In this document: in pieces, positions 46,949 through 61,000 of the stretch
How positions within the stretch are numbered: the first letter of the stretch is position 1
Layout of the letters: the number at the start of each line of letters is the position of its first letter
Assembly (NCBI GenBank): GCA_020746105.1
Contig: CM036618.1
Coordinates: 12,036,501 to 12,100,500, forward strand
Direction of reading: 5' to 3'
Source of the DNA: Trogon surrucura
Lineage: Eukaryota > Chordata > Aves > Trogoniformes > Trogonidae
Length of the DNA: 64,000 nt
The notes under the pieces: generated by a model
Database searches by the model: none
What the model was told of the DNA's origin: nothing
The model's input: only the letters and a program-made list of their open reading frames with translations
Translations under genes and position numbers: made by a program

Positions 46949-47032
46949 CCTGTTCATTGCAGCCTGATTTGCTTATTAATTCCCATTATCTCTCTCTTTC
47001 TGCCTTTTTTTCCTTTGACTGAATTCCTTTTA
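46949..47032 (+). repeat. Dispersed direct duplication, copy 2
   Basis: Near-identical to 46188-46276, offset by 761 bases. It is shorter by a few bases in the T/C-rich middle (tttttttcctttgactgaattcc). Upstream (acattgtagcatca) and downstream (ccttgtaaataagg) sequences do not match those of copy 1, so this is a copied 85-base segment and not a tandem duplication of a 761-base unit. Confidence 0.9.
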
Positions 47033-48717
47033 CCTTGTAAATAAGGTTTTAACAAGCAAAAAGAATATTTTCTACAATCCAAGAACAAAAACATTGGTAT
47101 TCTCTTGAGTATAGTACATCAAATACTTTGTCAATGATCTGCAATCTGTGAAAACAAAAACAGTGGATCTTCAATTAGTAACCTTCATCTGTGTCTTACA
47201 AAGCATTTTTAATTGCTGACTGGAAGGTGACAGCATATCTGGAAGATGATTATGCAATTCCTTCATTTGGCAGCTTGGTAGGGATGCCTGTCCCCACCAT
47301 AATTAATTTTTAGATGTGTTCCTCCTAGAATCAGACTTCCCAGCCTCACTAAGGTTTGCAGCAGTCTCAGACACCTAGCAAGGGCTCTGTGAAACTCTGA
47401 GAAAAGTATCCATGTGTGTACAAATGTCAAATTACACAAAATGCTGAAGAGAGTATTTTAAAATTCTGCCTCTTTTTTTAGAAGCAGGTAGCTAACTGTC
47501 CACCAGGGTGGCTGGTGATTTTCTGATGATGCTTCTAAGGCACTGCTAGCAGCCACGATCACAGATAAGCCTGCTGTAGATTTGATTTGATAATCTAGAA
47601 GTTGCCAGCAAATTGGAAGAAGCGTCATCATGTGCTCCTTAGTCACAGGTGACTTAAGATCACGTATTACACTGCTAAGAAGACTCATTTATCCTATTGA
47701 GTCACAGGTAAAGTGAGATCAAAGGCAGCTTCCAACCATCCTGTGAGAGCCATGTCACTGTGCAGAAGGGATAATGAGAACCATAGGGAAAGAGGGAGAG
47801 AAAACATGTCTACTTCACTGGGGACACCCAGGGGAATTTGCCTTCCAACCCCTACTTCCAAATGACAATTATGTATAATTACATGTGATTATGCATTCTT
47901 CAACGTTTCTTTGATTGAACAAAATAGCTAGGAACAAAAAGCAAAATCCATTTTATAACTCAGCCATGCCTGTACCTTAGCCACCAAAACTTTGGATTGT
48001 GCTTCATTTTGTCACGTCTCTTTTTAGGGGGACATTGATCTGAGTGAGTTAGATGATCCCTGCCATCACTGGGCTTAGCCAGAACCTCACGGGGACCAGT
48101 GTCTCCCACACCCTGAGTAGCACCTCTAGCTAGGAGGATGTTGCATCTCAAAGGTAGAGGAACAACCTCTGATTGTAATTATTTTATTAAAAAATGGCCA
48201 TATTGTGTTTTATGTGGAGTTCAAGTCAATCAGTGTGCAGATGAGACATGCTCTGGGAACAGGTTTTAAACACCTGAGGGTCTGTGTGTCAGTGCAGTAG
48301 TCTGACAGAGATATACATGAGCAGTGTACCAGGCCAGCTGCATAGGACATGTGCAGAAATGGAGCATTAAACATCTACAGGCCAGTCAAGGAAACACTGT
48401 AAGTTTAGTTATTTGCTTAACTGTCAGTTCAGTGAGTGGGTTTTAGATCAAAATGTTGGACCTAAATTCTACAAATCTGCTTGATTTTTGTTGAAGGCCC
48501 TTGCACCTTTTATGGTATGTACTGGATTTGAATCGTATATACTGAGCTTCTGGCTCAAATTTATTCAAAGAGCTACAAGGTCAACAAGGTGATGAATATG
48601 CTTCTTCCAGTAACGTGGAACCCTCAGGAACCTCTCACCCTTCTCTGATGGCAAATGAGAAATCTGAAGTATTACAGAAGAAGCTTTAATTGAACAATAC
48701 ATTAAGGATATTGTGAT
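47033..48717. other. Unique sequence, no feature recognised
   Basis: Unique sequence with no recognised repeat or exon. Open frames at 47458-47688 and 47960-48151 on the minus strand have no family motif. Confidence 0.5.
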
Positions 48718-48785
48718 CTCTACCAGTAACCCTTTTTCTGCTGAATGTCTCTGCCAGTGCTCTACCAGTAACCCTTTTTTCTGCT
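48718..48785 (+). repeat. 42-bp tandem duplication
   Basis: The word ctctaccagtaaccctttt, with ctgct shortly after, occurs at 48718-48742 and again at 48760-48785, a period of 42 bases. The second halves (gaatgtctctgccagtg and aaaatatctgtgttactgg) are related but more diverged. It looks like a small tandem duplication of moderate age. Confidence 0.85.
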
Positions 48786-51700
48786 AAAATATCTGTGTTA
48801 CTGGTGGATCAGGGTTGAATTTCTATGGTTAGCAACATTTTCTTCTCAAGCAGATAATATATTGCCATGAGACTACAGGCCATTTCTCACTGCAAATTTC
48901 AAAGAGAGAGCATGGCACAATGCCATGTTGTGGCTGTTAGCATCACTATATCATCCCTACAGAGGGGTCTGCTCTGCTACCACTTTCCAAGGGATCTCTT
49001 TGAGAACGTGACATTGTGAAACTAGGGAAATGATGTTTGCCAATAACATGCATTGATGGCAAGATATATCAAACAGCTGAAATTGTAGGCTCCCTTTCAA
49101 AACCAGCCCTCTGCCTGGTAATTACTGGTGATGGTTAGATTTGGTGGTCCCACCTCCTCATTTGAAAACACGGGTTAAAAGTAAAGGAGCAACGCAGGAA
49201 CACAACACACACTGTGTGATGTGTGTAAAACATCCCTCAGCATGAGCTTGGCCGTACAGATAGCCATGTAAGATGAAGTGAAATAAGTGTTCCTTTGTGA
49301 ATAGAGGCTCTCTGCCCAGTCTCTGCATCACACTGCTTAACCTGGCCTACAGCCTATATAAAGATACATAGATTATAAAGAAAACACTCCTTTCAGAATG
49401 CGATGTGAAAACTTGTAAAACATTGCTTTTGTCCACACAACATGTATTCATTCTGGAATGTCAAATAAACACAGGGACTTGCTGAATATCCTTCCTCTCA
49501 TCTGGCATTTTGGGGTTCAAACATAATACTGATACATTCCTAAACAGGGCTAAGAAATTAAAATCTGTGAAAAGTAAAACATCTTAAAAAGAGAATGCAT
49601 TAAAGTCTAGGAATTAAAAGTGTGACCTTCTCAGTACGGGTAAAGAATTGGGGGAACATGAAGCTTTGATCTCACCCTGAGCATCGTCCAAGGGGATTGA
49701 CTGAACAAGATGGATCAGCTGTTATCTGAGCTTTAATGGGTATAGTCCTATTAGCTCCTTTGCTGCCAGGTGAGATAATTTAAATATGCTGGAAGTAGCA
49801 TGAAAATCTAGTCAAGAACGAAGACTATTTTGATAAATTGCACAAGGTGGCTTGTGGGAGGTTTTTAATACATTTTTCCTATAGGAGAACCTAATTTACC
49901 TGATGAAATTCTGAAAAATGTCATTCTTTCCTTGTCCTCAGAAGCTCTTTCTGTACGTCTTTGATTTTCATTCTTTCTAGCCTGTAAGAAATATGAAAAC
50001 ACAGAACAGTACTTTTTCCATTTTGATACTGATTTCCCTTCAACAAAACTTCTAGAATAGGAAGAAAGCAGAGAAAAATAACTTAAGAACACTTTTTTAA
50101 AGGAAAAGTGGAAATTCTCCAGACTTTTCTTCAGTCTCCAAAATTACGTATTTTCAAATCCCAGAAAATGAAAATGTTTCCAACTATATCTAATTGTCTG
50201 CTCATATAGTGTTAAAATAATAATAATCATCTATAGTAAACATTACTCCTATTTTTCTCTTGAAGATTGCTCTGACTTTAATTTTTATTTGAAGCTTCTA
50301 GAACAAGTTTCTAGACTATTTTCTTAGAATTTGTTTTTGCTGCAGTTCATGTGATAGTAATCCTAAACATCATGATATGATTTTCAATAAAATATTTATC
50401 TGACTTTCAGTGTCTTTTTTTAACTGAAAGTCATTTCCACAGTAAAATAAATGAAGGATAAATAATACTACCAAAGGGACAAAGCATAGCTACTGTGTGG
50501 ATGGTGAATTAAATGCTAAGACTAAACAATGCTACTATTCATAACAAAATATTTGCTTGCTTTCAGATAACCCTGGCTTGTGTTAACTATCTTAATAACT
50601 TCATTTGCAGATCTTGCTGAAGAAGCCAGTGTGAAGGAATCTCTACCAAATGTCATGTTTCTGGTTTTTTTTTACTTTTACATTCCTCTAGATGCTTGTT
50701 GTATGCACAATCTGTCTTCGGGAAGCTCAGTGTAAAGCCGGGGATATGTCATCAGGAAGCGGAAAAATGAACTGAGTAGCATTTGTCAAATATTTGTGAT
50801 GATTACATTATCATATGCTTCTTATAGGATGTTCTGCTAAAGAAGGCTCACATACAAGACCTTTTCCTTTTCTCCCATCCCTCTACCCTCACCCCATCAA
50901 AAAAAATATTCTAGCTTCCGTTGATCCACATAATGCTTAATGTCATTTTAATGCACAGCATAGAGCTGGCACCCTCAGGCTGTGAAAATTATGTTCTGGT
51001 ATGTGATGTGGGGAAGGGAAGGGAACAAGTGAAAGATACTGCCTGGATTTGGCAAGGACATCAGGAAAGGGAATGGGAGTTGGAAAAGCTGTTAGGAAAT
51101 GTAGATTGGTAAGAGTGTCAAACAAAGGCTGAATGGGGAGGACTCAAGGGGAAAACTGAAAGTTTTGTGGAGAATATATGAGGTGACTGGCTGAGATTGA
51201 AAGCATCCCTATCAACCATTTAAAGTCTGCTGCTCTCTTATTTCGGTTTCTCATTTACTCATCATTAGTTACTCTGGTGCTTTGCCTCTCTAGTGACTTT
51301 TCCTGTGCAAATGACATTCCGTGGCTTAAGTCAACCAGGTGTCCAGGTGCTTCCTCTCTCCTACCTTTGAATAACATCCCCTGAAACCCAGGGAGCAGAT
51401 AGGATACCTCATCATTTTCCTGAAGTCTAGGTTAATGTTTTCTTTTGCATTCAGTCTTGGGGCACCCATCCATGCTTGGGGACCTGCAAGCTGTTTTTAT
51501 GGTGTTCAGTTTATTTCATTTACCCATGACTTTCAGCAAAAATTTCCATTTTTCTTCTACCACATCCCTCTCCCTGCTGACTCTTCTGGTTATTTGTGGG
51601 ATCTAATCTCTCTTGGAAATTTCTTCCTCCTTCTCATCCTCCTTCTCATCCCCCGCTCTCCACTTGACAACAGCATTTTTTCCCCTTGCCCCCTCATTAG

Positions 51701-54491
51701 GTAGCAGTTATGACTTAACTGCCACCTCTTATTTTCCCACCTGACTTGGTATTCTAGTCTCATTCCATAAATAAGTACGACTATACTTGCCTAGATCTTC
51801 CAGAAGGGAATAGGGAGCCCAGGCTATCCATATGTTTCTGCTTTCTTTATAGGCAATGATTTTCAGATTGCACACACTCTGAGATGCATGCTAGGTTTCA
51901 CAGGTCAGCCCTTATTATTTGTAGTCATGAAAAGGCTGAAGAAGTCTGACACTTCTCCAAAACATTGTGAGGAATCAGATACTACTTTATATTTCCCTGT
52001 CACAAAAAAAAAAAAAGACCCCCCAAAAAAACAATCTTAAAAACTCCTTTAAAAACAGGGGACATAACAGCAAGAAATATTTTATAGTACAATCCTTTAT
52101 GAAATATTATAATTGAAACCACAGTAGCTTTAAGACCAGAGAATAGAGAAAAACGTACACCAGGAAACAAAAGAAAAACCTGAGTTAAAACCCAAGCCTC
52201 TTAATTTCAAATCTGAATGACTTATTTTTTGTTTGGGGTTGAGTTTGACCATCAGTCATTTCCTTGGATTTTGCTAATTAGCTTCTCTTGCATTTATGGC
52301 AACACTGGAGCTCCCATAATAATTTATACCAATGCCTAGACCACAGTCCCATTTCCAGCAGAGGCTGATACCAAACATGTTTTAAATAGGAGTTTCTTTC
52401 CTTTTTTATTAAAAGAGAACAAACTAACGGATTGACTAATGCTGTTTATAGAAGACATTATTTTCCAGGATCTCAACCTGGGCTCAAAGATGCTGACACT
52501 ACTAGGGGGATATGCTAGTATTTTCACTCTCAGACAAGTTTGACATCGAGGACTGAATGATGAGGTTTTGATTTTTCACATAGTTCCCATACAGACAAAT
52601 TATTTGTCCCCAAGGCTGCTTTCCTTTCTGTGTTCTCTAAGTTGGACAACACCCCTGGGATGCATGAGGAGCAGAAAGAGCCAGTAAACCAACCAATAGT
52701 AGTGAGTGTGCAAGTGTTGCCTGCAAAGGTCATTTGGATGAGATAAGCTCAGATAGAGACAGAAACTTCTGGCATAAAAGTTTGCTCTGGGCCTCATTTT
52801 GTGTAATAACAAAGGCATGAGATGAGAGCCTACCTTGTCTCTCACAGATAATTTATCCTATGGTGGCAAAGCACCATGGGATGAATAGCTCTTTGCTTGC
52901 TTTTATATACACCATGGTTCAGAGCGAACATCCAAGAGAGTGGAACATCTCTGTCCGTCTTTGCTGGTGAATTGTTTTAGCTTCATGTCCTGTTTGGAGA
53001 TAGTAGCATGAACACTTCACAGTCTTAGGGGAAAAATGATTACTACCTGGAGGAAAAATCTCATGCTAACAGTACCCTGGAGGCAGAGCACAGTTTGAGC
53101 AACAGAATTGTGTCTTAAATGGACTTGAACTGCAGGAGTTTGGTGTTATATGTGGAAAAAAAAAATCTAGTACTACATCGAATCCAGTGGTAGAACTAAT
53201 TATTTTTAGTGGGAAAAAGAGAAAAGATACTGTGCCAGGTTCTCTCTTGGGAAATTCTCTCTTTTAGCTCCAGCTCCAAGAATCTTATGCTGTTATCAAA
53301 ATATTCTAGATTAGGCTGTTCTGATGGAGGGGAGCACAGACCATTTTTACCTGTTTCTTCATTAGGGAAATCCAAAATATTTTAAAGAAATGGCATCACT
53401 CTTTCTTGTACGGCAAATGGAGATGGGCCTCCACACAAAAATGTAATTCTTGTTGTGGGTGTGAAACAAGGTGGTCAATGATATCTGGCTGCAGCCTTAC
53501 ATCTGATTTGCCTGTTCTTCTGATTTGATATTATCACTGGTTTTGTTTTTCTCTCCTTCAGTCTACACCTCACCTCTTCTCATGAGCTATGGGATGTCAT
53601 CAAGTAAAGTGCTCAGCAGAATAAACTCTCTGGTGCAAGTCTTTGAGCTGCCGATTCTCTGTAGAGCATGAGCTTGCACAGCAGGTTTATGAGATCCATC
53701 TTGCAAGACAGCATCTGGCCTGGCACAGTGTATTCTGGGAAGTGGTGCTGATTTAAAAGTTTAGGCAGATATACTGGAAAGGAGACCATTGGCAAGATCA
53801 CTAATCCTACAGGTGTTTTGAAAGAGTAAGGCGCTGAGATTATTCTGTTTACGACACTTTTACATGAACAGCATGCAAATACTGACTGAATGACATAAAA
53901 AAAAAAGTAGAACGTGTTGATGTTCTTTAGAAATGGTTTACGTAGGAACAAGCTCTGATAAAAATTTACCTGTAACTTCAGCAATATCTTGCTCAATGTG
54001 TTCATATACATTAAGCTGCCATGTAAAATGAAAACTTAAACCAGACATTGAGAAGAGTGGAAAGGTAGATGGTATGGCCAGAGACTACACAATTTGCTGT
54101 TTGTCATTTATGGCTTGCATGAACAGCCTTGTGGGGGAAATGAACCAACATGGATATAAATCGGTGAAAGAACTTGACCTAAATGAGCTACCTATCCAAA
54201 CAAATTTGTTGAATCAAACCCAGTTTGTGACTAATGAATTTGTGTGACTAATCAAACTCTTTTGCTGAAATACATCAAAGAGTATGATGCAACATAATTG
54301 CTTCTTATCTTGTCTCTCTGAGGGTATCAGTGAAATTTAGGGGTGCATCAGCTTCAGGCTCCAAGCATCTACAATGCAAGAGGCTGCATGTGTGCTTAGT
54401 GTGAGACTCCACTGCAGTTAGTGGGGAACAGGTTTTGTTTCAGCTACCCACACAAATGGCTGATACCTTTTGAGACATGAGAGGTATCTGA
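48786..54491. other. Long unique AT-rich stretch
   Basis: About 5.7 kb with no recognised gene or repeat family. Minor features are a 13-A run (52004-52016), a 12-base tandem pair cctccttctcat at 51626-51649 in a pyrimidine-rich stretch, and a repeated word tgtgactaat near 54225-54250. The frames at 53613-54011 (minus, 132 codons) and 51435-51704 have no motif that I recognise. Confidence 0.5.
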
Positions 54492-55081
54492 CACAGAAAT
54501 AGAATTGCAGAATTATGTTGGGTTGGAAGGGACCTTTAAAGGTCATCTAGTCTAATCCCCCTTGCAGTGAGCAGGGACACCTTTAGCTAGATCAGGTTGC
54601 TCAGAGCCCCATCAAGTCTGACCTTGAATGTCTCCAGGGATGCAGCCTCCAACACCTCTCTGAGCACCTTATTCCAGTATTTCACCACCCTTATAGTAAA
54701 GAATTTCTTCCTAATGTCTAATCTAAATCTACCCTGCTCTAGTTTAAGACCATTGTCCCTCATCCTGTCGCTACACACCCTTGTAAGCAGCCCCTCCCCA
54801 GCTTTCCTGCAGCCCCCTTCAGGTACTGGAAGGTCACAATAAGGTCTCCCCGGAGCCTTCTCTTCTCTAGACTGAGCAACCCCAACTCTTTCAGCCCGTC
54901 TTTCTAGGAGAAGTGCTACAGCCCTCATTCTGTGGCTCTCCTCTGGATCCACCCCAACCGGTCCGTGTCTCACTTGTGTTGAGGGCTCCAGACCTGGACA
55001 CAGTACTCCAGGTGAGGTCTCACCAGAGCAAGGTGGAGGGGCAGGACCACCTCTCTCAATCTGCTGGTCATGCTAGTTGCC
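54492..55081 (-). mobile_element. CR1 LINE, 5'-truncated
   Basis: Plus-strand reading from left: tail words 'cagaaatagaattgcagaatta', then 'ttgggttggaagggacctttaaagg', 'agatcaggttgctcagagcccc', 'atgtctccagggatgcagcctcc', 'taaagaatttcttcctaatgtc' and, near the right end, 'cctggacacagtactccaggtg'. On the minus strand this is the last ~590 bp of CR1: the thumb and C-terminus of ORF2, 3' UTR and a short degraded tail. Truncation is near 55081 ('ctagttgcctgataag'). Confidence 0.95.
54587..54973 (-). pseudogene. CR1 ORF2 C-terminal remnant
   Basis: The minus-strand frame gives CR1 ORF2 C-terminal sequence in its second half, about 54817 down to 54587: [20 protein letters not shown], then RFRLDIRKKFF, KYWNKVLREVLEAASLETFK and a final SNLI. 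The first half of the open frame is out of register with CR1; the matching codons there (thumb region, ERVGVAQ/EEKAPG in place of [12 protein letters not shown]) lie in another frame, so a frameshift separates them. No catalytic residues are included. It is a dead copy. Confidence 0.85.
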
Positions 55082-58000
55082 TGATAAGCTTTTTAAAAGT
55101 CTGTATAAATACAGGAACAGTAGGGCCAGAGCACTTCCACTGGTGTTATTAGGGTTTCAAAAACATATCAGGGCTAAAATAAAAATTTAGGAGAGTGGAC
55201 TGGAGTCTCTGATGTCCCCATCCCTAAAAACCACTCCATTCCTTTAGGAACCATTGCTCAATTCCGTTCCCAGAGAGGAATAAAAAAAGATGAACTGCTA
55301 CAGAAAAAAAAAAAGAAAAAAGTGCCACCTTCTCTTGTTCTCTATAAAAGACTGAACTTTAGTTCCCAGTCTTGAATATCTGTCACCACATCATCAGTCT
55401 TTCTTGAGTATCAAGACACAGTTAGTGGGTAATAAATGCCTTCTAACTGAAAGAGAGGGAATACCCCATGTACTAAATTGTCATAGAATTTTCTGCTTCA
55501 TGCAACATTTTATTATGTTAAGTTAGTCTATATAGTTTTTGCCAGAGGTTGTTTGGTTAACCTCTGCCTCATGATATATTTGTCAACTCAATTAAAAAAA
55601 CATTAAAAATTGTATAAATCAAAATTTTATTTTTCCCCTTTTCTAATATTTAATTACCTGGTCTCCTTTTTCATCTTTCCCCTAGGTTTCCTTATTTAAC
55701 TCTCACACATAGACTAACTGATCAAGAAGGCTGGCTCCAAATCCATTTCACAGGTCATTTGAAACATGCCAAGACCAACCATTTAAACGATGTTTTCTCC
55801 AGCTAGGCAACGCAAGGTTAATTCTCATAGTTGTCCTTTGCTTGGATGTGTAGTATGTGTAGTATGAGCTTTTAAGTGCCACCAAATTAAATACATGAAT
55901 GGGAGACCAGCAGTAGCAATACAATAACATTTCCACAATTTCATTACATAAAAATATAAAATAGTCCACCAAGGCTTTTGGGAGAAGTCAGATGAACTCT
56001 AACACTGTAATTGTGGTAGGCTCAGGTTCAAACCTGGGTGAAACACTTCAGACCTACAGTAAACCTGAAGTGGTGACCTCATGTGAAATAAAGTAAAAAC
56101 ACAGAGTTTACTACCACATAAATTCATTCCGCAAACATTTCAATGGCTTTAAAAAAAAAAAAGAACCAATAGAAGTGGCTATGTTACTGCTGAAGAAGAA
56201 TTAAATGTGAGGTTTTGACTGCCTTCTCTTTGTATGTTTTGCAAGAGTATGGATGTTTTACATATGGTATTAATTCCCTTATAGCATTAAATTAGACACT
56301 GTACTTGCCATGTGCCAACCAAGCCCACCTCTCTGCAGACTCCAGACCACAGTTACAGTCCAGGCATGAGTCCCATCGCAGACCAACAAAGGTCTTGGTG
56401 GTGAAACCATCTTTTGATTAGATTATAGAGGAGTTTGAAATAGCAGAAAGCAACATTTGTTGCCTTTCATTGCTTATCATGCTGGACCACAGGGTGTTAT
56501 CTGCTACTGAGCTACAATGCACCCACTGGCTACAGGTCATGATGGTATGGATGAGGGAAGAGGCCTGAACCTCAAATGATGTTGAACTTAACAAGACTAC
56601 TTTCACATTGCCGTGAAGAATGCCCTCAAGTGGTTTTGAGGCTTTCCCTGAAACAGAAGACATTGTGGGGTTTTGGAGGGGGTAGGGGTTACAATTTGTT
56701 TGTTAGTTTTAACAAAAAAACTACAGCCAGTCAGATGTAAACAGCCTGTGGTCATTAAAGAGATCTCAGTTATACATTTCAGACTACAGAGTCTGAACTA
56801 TAATAATTTGCACAACAGTTTCCCTCTTGTGCCTCCTTCCAGTTTCCTCCTTCTTGCCTGTGATGGTGACCAGAAGTGGATGCTCAGAGAAGCTGCAGCT
56901 GTACACTCCCAGGATCTCGTAATCAGAACATCCCATGATATCTTGAAAGGGTTTGCCCTTGGCCCGTCATTTGCAATAGCTGTCTCTGGACACCCAGAAA
57001 TATGTCTAACTCTCTTTTCAGCTAATCTGTGGTTTTGACATCCAAAATTTACTTTGACGATGAGTGGTGCAATTTTGTCTTGTGGAAAAAAATGAACAAA
57101 AAGTGTATTTCTGTTCATTAAACCTTCTATATGATAGTTTCATGGAGTGCTTCCATTTGATTGTTTTGTGGGTGTAGTTATCTCCTATTCACTTCTCTGC
57201 ATCATTCTGATTTTCAGTCTCCATTCTCCCTTTCCTGCTTTAGTCTTCTTTTTCCCAGTGTTCTTGTTAACCCTAAACATCCATGAGCCAGGGAAAAAAG
57301 ACATTAATATTGCTTTTGGAAACATGATGAGAGCTTTCTTTTCCATTTCTATGGCCCTCCATAACCTTCAAGACAACTCTGGAGTAAAATCACAACATTT
57401 TTACTTTCTTTCCCCACAGTGTCAAGGTAACAGTTTTAGTACTTCTTTTAATTTGAAAGATCTTTTCAACCCGAACCTGTGTTTGAATGTCAGTAGATAT
57501 TGGTGTAACTCAGTAAATTTACAGCTACTTCATGTTAATAATATAATTATATTTTATTTCTTGTCTCCTATTGTTTAAGACCATGCTACTCTGAGAGGAG
57601 CAATTGCATGTTGGTTTTCTGAACTAATTAGCTATAAAATCTCTTATAAAGAAATGTTTGAAATAAGTTTATTTTGTTTATTATTCTGCTTTTCTCTAAC
57701 ATCAGTATTCTAATATACTAAATAGCATTGTGATTTTTAACACTGAGAAGCCAAAAAAAGACACTGATGAGTGAGCACTCACTTCTTTGCTCATTTCTAT
57801 TAATTGGGATGATGAAAAGTTTTTGGCATGAATTCATCAAGAAGGATTCCAAGTCCAGAGCATAAGCTTGGTTAGCCAACTGACAGTGTAAAGATAGACT
57901 GAATGATCATACATGGAAAATGAATAAAAAAAATCTTAGTACAGTGCTTTCTGTGCTTGAATGTTAACTAATGAGGAAAAGTACACATCACTGAAATAAC

Positions 58001-61000
58001 TAAATATGCTGATTCCAATGGAAGAATACATCTCATCTACTCATGATGGAATCCTTCCAAGGCTGTTCAGTGACCAATTATTTTCTCCGCAAAAACACCA
58101 CACGTTTCATAGCAAATAAATGTCTGTGTTCAGGCAAGGCCAAGATAACAGTAAACATCACGCTTCCAGGGCAAATCTAGTGCCATAGAATTGCCATTAT
58201 TATTGGAGAAAATTAATGCAGGAAGGCACTTGAATGACATCTTAAAATGTGGTCTCAGTTCTCTCTTGATTTAATTCTGTATTCAAAGTTCATTAAAAAA
58301 ATAATAAAAACAAACAAAAGAATAAAAACAAAACAAAGAAACAGACAAATAAATGTAAAATACATATAAGGTGATTTCCTCCAGATCTTCCATGACATCT
58401 TTTCAGACACATGGATAAGCTCCAGCTTAGGCATGTAGTTTTGGTGCCTAACTCTCCAGGGTCTTGGTGAAGAGAAGGAAATGAGCAGAGGTAGCTGGTT
58501 GCATTAGCTACCAAGTGCTGGGTGGTTATGAGTACCCTCTTTCTCTATCTATCTCTTAGACAATAAGTTTTCCAGGGCTGGGCTGCCTTTGTATTTCTAT
58601 CTTACACAGAACTGAACAGGTTTACAAACAGTAATATTAAACAATAAAATGCACCCAAATTAATCAACTAACAGTCAATTTTCAGTTAGTGAGTCTAAAC
58701 AACAGGAACAGAGAAAGATGTCTGCTGTGTCAGAGATGGCAGATGTCTTGGGACGGATCATAAATGTGTAACAGTTTTGCCCAGATTCAAAAGTAATATA
58801 CAGACTGCCAGAAAAATCTCAGCACGTGAAAAGATTCATAGTCTCTTTCAGCACCTAAATGAAAGCACGTCTAGCAGGAACACTGCAAAACGAATGTTGA
58901 GTCAAGCTGTGGCAATAAACAGGACAGGGCAATCCTTTCTGAAGTTTCTGGAGATACCTTAATGTGCTTGTGAGGCTCTGCAATTTCTGGTGTCGGTGAA
59001 AAGACCATTACAGTGATGATCATCTCAAAGCATCGACATCTCATATAATAAAGCTAAACTTTGCGATGTTTATGTAGATGGAAAAGACACAAAACAGAGG
59101 AATTTGCACTTATTGTGCACTTCTAGAAACTTTGTATTTACTGTGAAGCTTCCTTATATGTGCTAGAGAAGTAACTAGGACTTCAACATATGGCAAGACA
59201 TGGGGCAAAAAAGCACTGATCACTGTGCATATCAGCATATTCTGAGCGTGGCCAGTACGTGAAATCTGCAAGTGCCTGGAGATTCACAGCTACCAGAGCA
59301 CTCTGAAGCACAGGGACTAATTCTAAGTGTTCTTATGCTTACTGAAAGACTCCACAGAAAGTCATCAGTATGTAAAAGTTTGTGGGTTTTTTTAAAAGAT
59401 ATCACTCTATAGAGCTAAACAGAGAAGTTACTTTGTGTGATAAGTGCATTTTCCAAGAGAACTGTCATGCTTATCCTTTTCCAGTGAGCAAGATGGGCTA
59501 TTTGGGCATTGCTAACAGTTGTGAAAGAACACTGTTTTGTAGCCAGAGGCTAGGAAACACAGACATATTATTTGTGTTGTGATTTTAGCCAGTGTGCATT
59601 TTGTTAAGGAAGCCAGAGTAAGAGAACATTAATAATCACTCACACCCTCAAAAGCATAGGGACTGACATTTGTGAGTTAAAGGCAAAAGCACATGGCTTC
59701 TTTTCCAGATATTCGGAGATCACATGCAAAGTGCAAGTGCCATAAATCAGCTGAAAAATACATTGGCAAAAGTGTGAAACCCAGATGAAATTATCAGAGT
59801 CCAAAGCGTCCTGTTAGATGAGGAAGAATACATATGATTTATGGACATGCATAACTTCTATCACGACACAACTGGGCTGTTACCCTCTCAGCTGAACGAA
59901 GAGGCCGAGGGAGACGTGCAGTTTGCAAAGCACATTCTGAAACAAGCCAACTTAAGTTGTTTTGTAATCGAGCAACTCCCATACATAACCCAGACAGTCA
60001 GCCCAGCTCCACTGATGTGAGAATTACCGTGAGGATGTCAGATGAGATGACAAGAGTCAAATGGAAGGAATCTGGCTGTTAAAAGGCACCCTGACTATCC
60101 TTTTAACCAAAAGAAAAGCTTTACTTAAAATTTTAAACAATATCCAAGAGAGTTTGTAGGTACTTCTATCATGTGAAAAGAGTTCATGGTCATTAACATT
60201 ATCGAGCTGCAATTGAGTATTCAGACAAGAGGAAATGTGAATTACACATATCCCTTGTAGCAGGAGGTGATATAGAAGGATTCATTCTTCCAATCACACT
60301 GTTGCCTAGAGCCAAGGGTTCCTCTGGGGCTGTACTGTTCAATCCATTGTTTATGTTCATCTTTTATTGGCTTTAATCATAGTTTTGTGATTATAACTAT
60401 TAAGATAATTAAGTAAGAAGACTGAAGAGGTAAAACCAGCAGCCAGGTGGGATTCATCTGACCTAATCTCAGCTGTAGGGCATCTAGACCCAGTCCTGGT
60501 TAGCATTTCTCTGATGGAAAAAAAAAAAAAAGCACTTCTTTAGAAAGCACTTCTTTTTTTGTATTTGCATAAAGTCAACCCAGTTATCTTTGGAATTTTT
60601 TTACACCAGCATTGGTCCTCTTCTCATATCATCTGTGTCTCTACACTGACTGTAAAGTAAACCTGGATAAATAACTTAGACAAGATGCCTACATTTTGGA
60701 CAGCTAAAGGTCAGTGTCTAACGTCACCCATGTGGGTGAATAGTTTTGCAGATTTTCATGAATGTCTACATGTTGATGACAAGTAATTTTCTTTACTGCT
60801 ATGACTAAACCAAAAAAAGTGACTAGACAAGCCTGAAGAGTTTAGGCATATACATGAAATACTAATAGTTGTAACTGTAGTATTAATATTTGTTACTACT
60901 TGTCTACTTAAAACCATGGAAAATTATATTGAAAATATCCCAAGGTTTGCTACTATGTCATCTGTCTGCAGTCAGAATTCACAGGAATTATTTTAGACTG

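Noticed and set aside
46188..47032. A small LTR element flanked by direct repeats
   Set aside because: The repeats lack TG...CA ends, there is no primer-binding site or polypurine tract, and no target-site duplication.
53613..54011. 132-codon minus-strand frame
   Set aside because: Begins at an ordinary ATG but has no motif, no conserved context and no splice-like ends.
56044..56072. 8-bp inverted repeat cacttcag/ctgaagtg
   Set aside because: Short enough to be expected by chance in 64 kb.
56657..56692. G-rich run as a G-quadruplex
   Set aside because: Only three G-runs of three or more bases are close together; the fourth is a GG.
57147..57578. 143-codon open frame as a gene
   Set aside because: No start context, domain, splice sites or family motif. 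Phe/Leu/Ser-rich composition is typical of chance frames in AT-rich DNA.
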